Positions 48,125 to 59,517 of a DNA stretch of 61,133 nucleotides are shown here, piece after piece. Source of the DNA: Anaeramoeba ignava (lineage: Eukaryota > Metamonada > Anaeramoebidae); assembly GCA_028826165.1 (NCBI GenBank), contig JAPDFW010000034.1, forward strand, positions 1 to 61,133. Direction: 5' to 3'. Made by a program: the position numbers and the translations under genes. Below the pieces are notes generated by a model. That model was not told where the DNA came from. It ran no database searches and saw only the letters and a program-made list of their open reading frames with translations. Numbering within the stretch: position 1 is the first letter of the stretch; each line of letters opens with the position of its first letter.

Positions 48125-50360
48125 ATGGAAAAAAAAAAAAGTAAATCAAAACAGAAAATATTATTTACTGGAAGAAAATTCCAAGCAAAAATCAAAATTG
48201 GAGAAGGTTCTTATGGGAAAGTTTATTCAGGAAAAATTTTAAAAACAGAAGAAAATTGTGCAATTAAAAGAATTAGTTTCAAAGAAAAACCAAAAAGAAG
48301 AGAAAAAGTAAATCGAGCAATTCAAATTATGAAATTAATTAATCATGAAAATTGTATTGATTTATTTTTTGTTGAACCAAAACATTACCGAAAAGTAATT
48401 CAATATTTAATTTATAATTTAATTTATAATTTAATTTATAATTTAATTTAAATATTTAAAAAGGCTGAACCAATTTATGTTGTTATGGAATTTTGTGATA
48501 TGGGTGAACTAAAGGAATATATCGAATCAAAACAAGAAAGAATTTCTATTGAAGAAATAAAAGAAATATTTGGACAAATTGGTATTTTTTTTTAATTTAA
48601 AATCAAAAATCAAAATTAAAATTAAAATCAAAATCAAAAAATCAAAATCAAAATCAAAATCAAAATCAAAATTAAAATCAAAATCAAAATCAAAATCAAA
48701 ATCAAAATCAATTAAAATTAAAATCAAAATCAAAATCAAAATCAAAATCAAAAATCAAAATTAAAATCAAAATCAAAATCAAAATCAAAATCAAAAATCA
48801 AAAATCAAAAATCAAAAATCAAAATCAAAATCAAAATCAAAATCAAAATCAAAATTAAAATCAAAATCAAAATCAAAATTTAATTAGTTCAAGGATTGAA
48901 ATATTTATATGAAAAAGGAATTGTTCATCGTGATTTAAAACCTCAAAATATCCTTCTTCAAAAAAATGATGATTCAAAATTTGGATATACAATTAAATTA
49001 GCTGATTTTGATTTTGCAAGAAAAATTCCAAAAGATGATTTAGGAAAATCATTAAATATGGAATCATTTGTTGGAAGTCCTGCTTATATGGCTCCAGAAG
49101 TCTGAAATTTTAATATAAAAATAATTCAAATTAAAATTAAAATCAAAATTATTTCAAAAAATAGATTTTATTTCATGATAAATATACTTCAAAATCTGAT
49201 TTATGGAGTTTAGGTGCAATTTTATATGAATTATTTACAGGAAGTATACCTTTTCAAGCATTTGATATAAATGATTTAAAAAGACAATATCGACAAATTA
49301 CAAAAAAATCACTTCCAAAAGATATTTTAGTAAATAAATTGAAAATATTTTATTCTATTCCAAAATAAATAAATTAATCGATTTATTTATTTAATCCAAA
49401 AAAAAGAATGTTGTTCCAAAAGAATGTAGTGATTTAGTTGAGGGATTATTAACTGTTGATCCAAATTTAAGAATTTCAAGAGAAAAGTTACATAATCATC
49501 CTTTTGTTTTTGAAAAATTAGTAAACTATTTAAATTCCAAAAAAATTATTCAACAAATTTAAAAAAAAATTCATTTTAATAAATAGAAAGAATCAATGGA
49601 AAAATCAAAAGAAATACAAAGTTTAGAAAATGCAATGATTGGAATTACAAAAGAAGATTTTGAAAGCAAAGAAAATGATAAACTTTCATTTAAAAAAGGA
49701 GATATAATTGAAATTATTAAAATTAAAAAAGATAAAGAAATTTGTGAAGGAATATTAAAAGAGAAAAAAGCAATTATTGAATTAAAATTAATTGATTTAT
49801 TTCAGAAAATTGAGGATATTTTTTCAATAATTGAATCAAATAATAAAATTAAAAAATTTCAAAAAAGAATTATTGGAATTGCTAAATATGATTATAAAGC
49901 AAATGAATTTTCATTATCAGAAGGAGAAGTAATTGAAATTAATAATATAAATAAAGGAAATGATTCTTGTGAAATTCAATTTGAAAATCAAAAAGATGAA
50001 ATTCCTTTTTTCTTTTTGGATTTTTATGAAAAAATTGAACAAATTGAAGAAAATAATGAAAATCAAAACGAAATTCAAATTCAAAATCTAAATCTAAATC
50101 AAAACGAAAATCAAAACGAAAATCAAAATGAAAAAGAAAAAGAAAAAGAAAAAGAAAAAGAAAAAGAAAAAGAAAAAGAAACAAATAAGCATCACCATAA
50201 ACACAAACATCATCATCACCATAAGCACAAACATCATCATCACAACCACACAAAAAATTCAAAATCAAATTCAAAATCAAAATCAAAATTAAAATCAAAA
50301 TCAAAATCAAAATCAAAATCAAATTCTAAAAATCAAATTCAAAATCAAAATCAAAATTAA
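48125..50360 (+). CDS. ULK/ATG1-like kinase, DFD variant, two SH3-like domains and His-rich tail (array copy 3)
   Basis: Exons 48125-48394, 48464-48581, 48888-49099, 49165-49329, 49407-49520 and 49587-50360, about 550 residues without frame break. Glycine loop GEGSYGKVY, CAIKR lysine and [10 protein letters not shown] are normal, but the magnesium-binding DFG reads DFD (LADFDFARK, codons 49004-49012), the only such copy in the array. Two SH3-like domains follow. In place of the third is a linker of NENQN and EK repeats, a His/Lys tract of about 24 residues (HHHKHKHHHHHKHKHHHHNH in its core) and SKSK/NQNQ repeats. The exchange of Gly for Asp may lower or abolish activity; the Asp itself is kept. 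The His tract could bind metal. The frame dissolves into the downstream hexamer array, so the natural end may have been overwritten by repeat. Confidence 0.82.
48582..48887 (+). repeat. AAATCA hexamer intron in kinase copy 3
   Basis: 306 bp from GTATTT to TTAG, almost all AAATCA units. Same intron position as the expanded one in copy 2. Confidence 0.8.
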
Positions 50361-51530
50361 AATCAAAATCAAAATCAAAATCAAAATCAAATTCTAAATC
50401 AAATCAAAATCAAAATTAAAATCAAAATTAAAATTAAAATTAAAATTAAAATTAAAATCAAAATCAAAATCAAAATCAAAATCAAAATCAAAATCAAAAT
50501 CAAAATCAAATTAAATTTAAAATCAAAATCAAAATCAAAATCAAAATCAAAATCAAAATCAAAATCAAAATCAAAATCAAAATCAAAATCAAAATCAAAA
50601 TCAAAATCAAAATCAAAATCAAAATCAAAATCAAAATTAAAATCAAAATCAAAATTAAAATCAAAATCAAAATTAAAAATCAAATTCAAAATTAAAATCA
50701 AAATCAAAATCAAAATCAAATTCAAAATCAAAATCAAAATCAAAATAAAAATTAAAATCAAAATCAAAATTAAAATTAAAATTAATTCAAATTAAAATGA
50801 AATTCAAAATCAAAATCAAAATTAAAATCAAAATCAAAATCAAAATCAAAATCAAATTCTAAATCAAATCAAAATCAAAATTAAAATCAAAATTAAAATC
50901 AAATTCAAAATACAAAATCAAAATTAAAATCAAAATCAAAATCAAAATCAAAATCAAAATCAAAATCAAAATAAAAATTAAAATCAAAATCAAAATTAAA
51001 ATTAAAATTAATTCAAATTAAAATGAAATTCAAAATCTAAATCAAAATCAAAATCAAAATCAAATTCTAAATCAATTCAAAATCAATTCAAAATCAAAAT
51101 CAAAATCAAAATCAAAATCAAAATTAAAATCAAAATCAAAATTAAAATTAAAATCAAATTCAAAATCAAATTCAAAATACAAAATCAAATTCAAAATCAA
51201 ATTCAAAATACAATCAAAATTAAAATTAAAATCAAATTCAAAATTAAAACTCAAATCCAAATTAAAATCAAATTTAAAATCAAAATCAAAATCAAAATCA
51301 AAATCAAAATCAAAATCAAATTCAAATTCTAAATCAAATCAAAATTAAAATCAAAATTAAAATTAAAATCAAAATCAAAATTAAAATCAAAAATCAAAAT
51401 TAAAATCAAAAATTGAAATTAAAATTAAAATTAAAATTAAAATTAAAATTAAAATTAAAATTAAAATTAAAATTAAAATCAAAATTAAAATTAAAATTAA
51501 AAAAAATTAAAGTTCTTATTTAAAAAAAAA
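50361..51530. repeat. AAATCA/AAATTA hexamer array between kinase copies 3 and 4
   Basis: 1.2 kb of AAATCA and AAATTA hexamers, including a 200-250 bp larger-order repeat: the block with AAATCAAATTCTAAATCAAAT recurs at about 50385, 50855, 51060 and 51320. No gene. Confidence 0.85.
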
Positions 51531-51919
51531 CAAAATGGGAAAAAAAACAATAAGATCAAAATCAAAATCAAAATCAAAATGAAAAATTAAAATCAAAATC
51601 AAAATTAAAATCAAAATCAAAATTAAAATCAAAATTAAAATTAAATTATGTCCAATTTTTCTTTTTGAAAACAATAAGATCTAAAATCAAATTTTAATTC
51701 AATCAAAAATGAAAGATCATTTAAAAATAAAAAGGAAAAAAACAATCAAATAATTCAAAATCGAATTTTAATTCAATCAAAAACAAGATCTAATTCAAAT
51801 TCAATTGAATATTTCTTTTTTTTAAAAAAAAAAAATAAAAAGGAAAAAAAAATAAAAAATAAAAAAAATTAAAAAATTGAAATTCATTTTTTTTTTCGTT
51901 TCTTTTCTTAAAATTTAAA
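51531..51919. other. Leader region before kinase copy 4
   Basis: AT-rich, no gene. Contains ATTCATTTTTTTTTTCG with A at 51886, 34 bp before ATG 51920, as before other copies. Confidence 0.4.
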
Positions 51920-54616
51920 ATGAATACAAAAACAAAAACAAAAACAAAAACAAAAACAAAAAAGAAAAAATTTCCTTCAGGAAATAATTTTAAAGCAACA
52001 AAATTACTTGGAAAAGGTTCTTATGGTTCAGTTTATTTAGGAGAAACTTTAGATACAAAAGAAAATTGTGCAATTAAAAGAATTGATTTAAGAAAAACAG
52101 AAAATAAAAGAGAAAAAGTTTTGTTAGAAATTAAATTAACGGAAAAAGTTAAATATGAAAATTGTGTTAAATTATTTTTTATTGAACCAGAAAATTATCA
52201 AGATGTAAATTTATTATTTAAAAAAAAAAAGCAAAAAAAAAAGTGGAAAAATAAATTTTGTTTTAATAAATTTTTAAATTATAATTTAAAAGGCAAAAGT
52301 TGTTTATCTTGTTATGGAATATTGTGATATGGGTGATTTACAAGGATATATTCATTCAAAAAACAAAAGAATTTCTATTGAAGAAATAAAAGAAATATTT
52401 GGACAAATTGGTATTTTTTTTTAAAATTCATTTATAAAATAAAATTAAAATTCATTTATAAAAATCAAAATTAAAATTAAAATCAAAATTAAAATTAAAA
52501 TTAAAATTAAAATTAAAATTCAAATTAAATCAAAATTAAAATTCATTTATAAAATTAAAATTCATTTATAAAATTAAAATTAAAATCAAAATCAAAATTA
52601 AAATCAAAATTAAAATTAAAATTAAAATTAAAATTAAAATTAAAATTAAAATTCATTAATAAAATTAAAAATTAAAATTAAAATTAAAATCAAAATCAAA
52701 ATCAAAATTAAAATTAAAATTAAAATTAAAATTAAAATTAAAATTAAAATTAAAATTAAAATTAAAATAGTTAAAGGATTGAAATATTTATATGAACAAG
52801 GAATTGTTCATCGTGATTTAAAACCTGAAAATATCCTTCTTCAAAAAAATGAAGATTCAAAATTTGGATATACAATTAAATTAGCTGATTTTGGATTTGC
52901 AAGAGAAATTCCAAGAGATGATTTAGGAAAATCATTAGAAATGGATTCACGTTTAGGAAGTCCTTCTTATGTTGCACCAGAAGTTTGAATTATTCTTTTA
53001 AAAACAAAATATTAAAAATAATATTAAAAATATTAATTTAAATATTAATTTAAATATTAATTTAAAAAATAGATTTTATTTGGTGAATCTTATACTTCAA
53101 AATCTGATTTATGGAGTTTAGGTGCAATTTTATATGAAATTGTTACTGGTAATTCTCCTTTTCAAGCAATGAGCATCATTAATTTGATAAAACAATATCG
53201 ACAAAATACAAAAAAATCACTTCCAACAAATTATTTAGTAAATAATTTATTCAAAATTTAAAATTCAATATTCAATATTTAAAATTTAAAATTCAATAAA
53301 ATAGGAATTTGTTCCAAAAGAATGTAGTGATTTAGTTGAAAGATTATTAACTGTTGATCCAGAATCAAGAATGACAAGAGAAGAATTACATAATCATCCT
53401 TTTATTTTTGGAAAATTAGTAAATTATTTCATATTCCAAAAAAATCAATTTAAAATTTATTCAAAATTTAATATTTAAAATTTTATTTTAATAAATAGGA
53501 AGAATCAATGGAAAAATCAATAGAAATTGATGATTTAGAAAAGAAAATAATTGGAATTACAAAAAAAGATTTTAAAAGCAAAGAAAATGATAAACTTTCA
53601 TTCAAAAAAGAAGAAGTTATTGAAATTATTAAAATTAATAAAAATAAAGGAATTTGTGAAGGAAAATTAAAAGAAAAAAAAGCAATTATTGAATTAAAAA
53701 GAATCGATTTATATCAAGAAATTGAAGATATTTTTTCAATGATCGATTCAAATAATCAAATTAAAAAATCTCAAAAAAGAATTATTGGAATTACTAAATA
53801 TGATTATAAAAAAAAAGAATTTTCATTATCAGAAGGAAAAGTAATTGAAATTAATAATATAAATGAAGAAAACGAATCTTGTGAAATTACATTTGGAAAT
53901 CAAAGAGAAGAAATTCCTTTTTTCTTTTGGATTTTTATGAAAAATTGAACAAATTGAAGAAAATAATGAAAATCAAAAATTCTTCAAAACATAAACATAA
54001 ACATAAACATAAACATAAACACAAACACAATCATAAAAATAAAAATAAAAACAAATACAAAGATAAACATAAAAAAAAACATAAAGATAAACATAACGTT
54101 AAACACAGAAAAGTATCAAAACCAAAACCGAAATCAAATTCGAATTCAATTTCAAATTCAATTTCAAATTCAATTTCAAATTCAATTTCAAAATCAAAAT
54201 CAAAATCAAGTTCAAAATCAAGTTCAAAATCGAGTTCAAACTCAAATTTAGATTTAAAATTACAATTAGAATTAGAATTACAATCAAAATCAAAATCAAA
54301 ATCAAAATTAAAATCAAAATCAAAATCAAAATCAAAATCAAAATCAAAATCAAAAAAAATTGATATTGAAAAATCAAATCAAAAAATCAAAAATAAAGAA
54401 AATAACAAGAAGAAAATAATTGGAATTGCTAAAACTGATGAAAATGGGGAAAATGATGATGAAAATGATGATGAAGATGAAAATGATAGTTATCTTACTT
54501 TTTCAAAAGGAGATGAAGTTGAAATTCTGGAAATTAATGGAAAAATAGGAATTGGAAAATTAAATGGAAAAACAGGAGAAATTTTTATTGATGATTTTGA
54601 TATTAAAGAAATATAA
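51920..54616 (+). CDS. ULK/ATG1-like kinase with three SH3-like domains (array copy 4)
   Basis: Exons 51920-52204, 52293-52410, 52771-52982, 53073-53237, 53305-53418 and 53499-54616. Starts MNTKTKTK, then the [10 protein letters not shown] segment shared with copies 1 and 2, [35 protein letters not shown]. Three SH3-like domains: [29 protein letters not shown] and [10 protein letters not shown]...[12 protein letters not shown]. Between the second and third lies a linker with His/Lys (HKHKHK), Ser/Lys and Ser/Asn/Ile repeats. Single-base losses near 53925 (TTTCTTTTGG, where copy 3 has one more T), near 53943 and a third shift near 53980 break the frame between SH3 2 and the linker; downstream is open to 54616. 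The first intron is almost identical to that of copy 5 (GCAAAAAAAAAAGTGG), so these two share a recent ancestor or conversion. Confidence 0.77.
52411..52770 (+). repeat. AAATTA hexamer intron in kinase copy 4
   Basis: 360 bp of AAATTA units with ATTCATTTATAA blocks, at the same intron position as in copies 2, 3 and 6. Confidence 0.8.
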
Positions 54617-54817
54617 AAAAATTTTTCATTTTTAAATTTCATTTTTGATTTACTAAAAACAATTAAATGAAGAAAAAACTGTCCAATTTTCTTTTTTTTT
54701 TTTTAATCAAAATTTTAATTTTTCATTTTTTTTCTTTCTTTTACTTTTTTATAAAATCAAAAATAAAATAAAAAGGAAAAAAATAAATATATAAAAATAA
54801 AATAAAATAAAATTAAA

Positions 54818-56859
54818 ATGAAAAACGAACGTGAAGATCTTTTATTTCAAAATTTCCAACCAACAAAATTTATTGGAAAAGGTTCTTATGGAAAAGTTTA
54901 TTTAGGAAAAATTTTAAAAACAAAAGAAAATTGTGCAATTAAAAGAATTGATTTAAGAAAAACAAGAAATTTAGAAAATAAAAGAAAAAAATTGAATAGA
55001 GAACTCGAAATAATGAAAAAAGTTAAACATGAAAATTGTGTTAAATTATTTTTTATTGAACCAGAAAATTATCAAGATGTAAATTTATTATTTAAAAAAA
55101 AAAAGCAAAAAAAAAAGTGGAAAAATAAATTTTGTTTTAATAAATTTCGAAATTATAATTTAAAAGGCAAAAGTTGTTTATCTTGTTATGGAATATTGTG
55201 ATATGGGTGATTTACAAAAATATATTCAATCAAAACAAGAAAGAATTTCAATTGAAGAAGCTCAAGAAATATTTGGACAAATTGGTATTTTTCTTTAAAT
55301 ATCAAAAATATCAAAAATTAAAAAATATTAAAAAATATTAAAAAATATATAAAATCAATTAGTTTTAGGATTGAAATATTTACATCAAAAAGGAATTGTT
55401 CATCGTGATTTAAAACCTAAAAATATTCTTCTTCAAAAAAATGAAGATTCAAAATTTGGATATACAATTAAATTAGCTGATTTTGGACTTGCAAGAGAAA
55501 TTCCAAGAGATGAAATGGGAAAATCATTAGAAATGAATTCAATTCTTGGAACTATTTTATATGCTGCTCCAGAAGTTTGATTTATTAATTTAATTCAATT
55601 TAATTTAATTTAATTCAATTCAATTTAATTTAATTTAAAAACAAAAAAAAAAAAGATTCTATTTGAAGGATTTTATACTTCAAGTGTTGATTTATGGAGT
55701 TTAGGTGCAATTTTATATGAAATTATTACAAAAAATCCACCTTTTCAAGGAAGAAATATTGGTGATTTTGTACAAAAATATAATAGAATAGCAAATAAAT
55801 CACTTCCTAAAAATTATTTAGTAAATAAATTGTTAAAAATCCAAATGAAAAATTAAATTAAAAATTAATAAAAAAAAAAGAAATTTATTCCAAAAGAATG
55901 TAATGATTTAATTGAAGGATTATTAACTGTTAATCCAAATAAAAGAATGACAAGAGAAGAATTATATAATCATCCTTTTATTTTTGAAAAATTAGTAAAT
56001 TATTTCATATTCCAAAAAAAAATTCATTTTAAATCATTCCAAAAATATTAAAAATTTGTTTTAAATAAATAGGATGAATTAATTGGAAAATCACAAAATT
56101 TATCAGATTTAGAAAAGAAAATAATTGGAATTGCAAAAGAAGATTTTAAAAAGCAAAGAAAAATGATAAACTTTCATTTAAAAAGGAGAAGTAATTGAAA
56201 TTATTAAATTTTATCGGATTTTCTGTGAAGGAATATTAAAAGAAGAAAAAGGGTTTATTGAATTAAAAAGAATTGATTTATATGAAGAAATTAAAGATAT
56301 TTTCTCAATAATTGAGTCAAGTAGCAATTCACTTGATTATCAAAAAAAGATGATTGGAATTATTTCAAATGATTATAAATCAGACAAAGTTTCATTATCA
56401 ATAGGAGATTTAGTTAAAATTATCAATATAAATCAAGTAAACAAAACATGTGAAATTGAAATTGGATTTGGAATTGAAAATCAAACAGAAGAAATTCCTT
56501 TATTCTTTTTGTGTTTTTATGAAAAAATTGAAGAAAATAATGAAAATCAAGAAAATAATGAAAATCAAGAAAATAATGAAAATCAAAATTCAATTCAAAT
56601 GGAAATTGAAGATAATCAAATACAAATAGAAGATAATCAAATACAAATAGAAGAAACAAAGAAAACAAAAATCAAAAAGAAAAAGAGTTTAATTGGAATT
56701 GCTAAAATTGATTCACAAAATCAAAATAAAGATATTCTTTCTTTTTCAAAAGGAGATGAAGTTGAAATTATTGAAATTAATGGAGAAATGGGAATTGGAT
56801 ATTTAAATGGAAAAGAAGGAGAAATTTTTATTGATGATTTTGATATAAAAAAAAATTAA
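54818..56859 (+). CDS. ULK/ATG1-like kinase with three SH3-like domains (array copy 5)
   Basis: Exons 54818-55078, 55167-55284, 55363-55574, 55656-55820, 55881-55994 and 56073-56859. Distinct N-terminus ([18 protein letters not shown]), [35 protein letters not shown] (Thr-Ile instead of Ser-Pro) and DLWSLG. Exon sizes 118, 212, 165 and 114 equal those of the other copies. In the last exon the first SH3-like domain is disrupted between about 56145 and 56215: extra A in AAAAAG, extra A in GAAAAATG, one A missing before GGAGAAG and a divergent TTTTATCGG. SH3 2 ([18 protein letters not shown]) and SH3 3 (GIAKIDSQ...[12 protein letters not shown]) are intact. The linker holds three QENNEN and three EDNQIQI-type repeats. 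No repeat expansion in intron 3 (78 bp). Confidence 0.78.
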
Positions 56860-59440
56860 ATATAAATCTAAATATAAATATAAATATAAAATATAAATCT
56901 AAATATAAATATAAATATAAATATAAATATAAATATAAATATAAATATAAATATAAATCTAAATCTAAATCTAAATCTAAATATAAAATATAAATCTAAA
57001 TATAAATATAAATATAAATATAAATATAAATATAAATATAAATATAAATATAAATATAAATATAAATATAAATATAAATATAAATATAAATATAAAATAT
57101 AAATATAAATATAAATATAAATCTAAATATAAATATAAATCTAAATCTAAATCTAAATATAAATCTAAATATAAATATAAATCTAAATATAAATTTAAAT
57201 ATAAATATAAATATAAATATAAAATATAAATATAAATCTAAATATAAATATAAATATAAATATAAATATAAATATAAATATAAATATAAATATAAATATA
57301 AATATAAATCTAAATATAAATATAAATATAAATCTAAATATAAATCTAAATCTAAATATAAATATAAATATAAATCTAAATCTAAATATAAATCTAAAAT
57401 ATAAATCTAAAAATATAAATCTAAATCTAAATATAAATATAAATATAAATCTAAATATAAATCTAAATCTAAATATAAATATAAATCTAAATCTAAATCT
57501 AAATATAAATCTAAATATAAATCTAAATCTAAATCTAAATCTAAATCCAAATATAAATCTAAATCTAAATCTAAATCTAAATCTAAATCTAAATCTAAAT
57601 CTAAATCTAAATCTAAATCTAAATCTAAATCAAAATCTAAATCTAAATCTAAATCTAAATCTAAATCTAAATCTAAATCTAAATCTAAATCTAAATCTAA
57701 ATCAAAATCAAAATCTAAATATAAATCTAAATCAAAAATATAAATATAAATATAAATATAAATCTAAATCTAAATATAAATCTAAATCTAAATATAAATA
57801 TAAATCTAAATCTAAATATAAAAATATAAATATAAAATATAAATATAAATATAAATATAAATATAAATATAAATATAAATATAAATCTAAATATAAATAT
57901 AAATCTAAATATAAATCTAAATATAAATCTAAATCTAAATCTAAATCTAAATCTAAATCTAAATTTAAATATAAATCTAATTCAAAATATAAATATAAAT
58001 CTAAATATAAATCTAAATCTAAATCTAAATCTAAATCTAAATCTAAATATAAAATTCAAATTCAAAATCAAAATCAAATCTAAATATAAATACAAAATTC
58101 AAAATTCAAAATTAAATTCAAAATCAAATTCAAATTCAAATTCAAATTCAAAATGAAAATCAAAATCAAATTCAAATTCAAAATCAAATTCAAAATCAAA
58201 TTCAAATTCAAATTCAAAATCTAAATTTAAATTCAAATTTAAAATTAAAATATAAATCTAAATCTAAATCAAAATCTAAATCTAAATCTAAATCTAAATC
58301 TAAATATAAATATAAATATAAATCTAAATATAAATATAAATCTAAATATAAATCTAAATCAAAATATAAATATAAATTCAAAATTAAAATTAAAATTAAA
58401 ATCAAATTCAAAATCTAAATCTAAATCCAAATCTAAATCTAAATCTAAATATAAATATAAATATAAAATATAAATATAAATATAAATCTAAATCTAAATT
58501 TAAATATAAATATAAAATATAAATCTAAATCAAAATCTAAATCAAATTAAAATTAAAATATAAATCTAAATCTAAATCAAAATCTAAATCTAAATCTAAA
58601 TCTAAATCTAAAATATAAAATATAAAAATAAAATATAAATCTAAATATAAATATAAATCTAAATCTAAATCTAAATCTAAATCTAAATCTAAATCTAAAT
58701 CTAAATCTAAAATATAAATATAAATCTAAATCTAAATATAAATATAAATCTAAAAATATAAATCTCAAATATAAATCTAAATCTAAATCTAAATATAAAT
58801 CTAAATCTAAATATAAATATAAATATAAATATAAATCTAAATATAAATATAAATCTAAATATAAATATAAATATAAATATAAATATAAATCTAAATATAA
58901 ATCTAAATATAAATCTAAATATAAATATAAATCTAAATCTAAATATAAATATAAATATAAATTCAAATATAAATCTAAATCTAAATATAAATATAAATCT
59001 AAATATAAATATAAATATAAATCTAAAATATAAATCTAAATCTAAATCTAAATCTAAATCTAAAATATAAATCTAAATCTAAATCTAAATCTAAATCTAA
59101 ATATAAATCTAAATCTAAATCTAAATCTAAATCTAAATCAAAATATAATTATAAATATAAATCTAAATCTAAATCTAAATCTAAATCAAAATATAATTAT
59201 AAATATAAATATAAATTCAAAATCAAATTTAAATTCAAATTCAAAATCAAAATCTAAATTCAAATTAAAATTAAAATTAAAATTAAAATTAAAATTAAAA
59301 TCTAAATCTAAATCTAAATATAAATTCAAATTCAAAATTAAATTCAAATTCAAAATTTAAATCAAATTCAAATTCAAAATTAAAATTAAAATTAAATTCA
59401 AAATCAAATTCAAATTCAAATTCAAAATTAAAATTAAAAA
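56860..59440. repeat. 2.6 kb AAATAT/AAATCT hexamer array
   Basis: Directly after kinase copy 5: alternating runs of AAATAT, AAATCT and at the right end AAATTC/AAATCA/AAATTA. No gene; reverse-strand frames (LYLDLDLD, RFRFRF) are by-products. Confidence 0.88.
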
Positions 59441-59517
59441 TTAAAAAGCAATTATTTTTTGATTTAAAATTTTTTTTTCCATTTTTTTTTTCTATTTTTT
59501 TTCAAACAAAAAATTAA

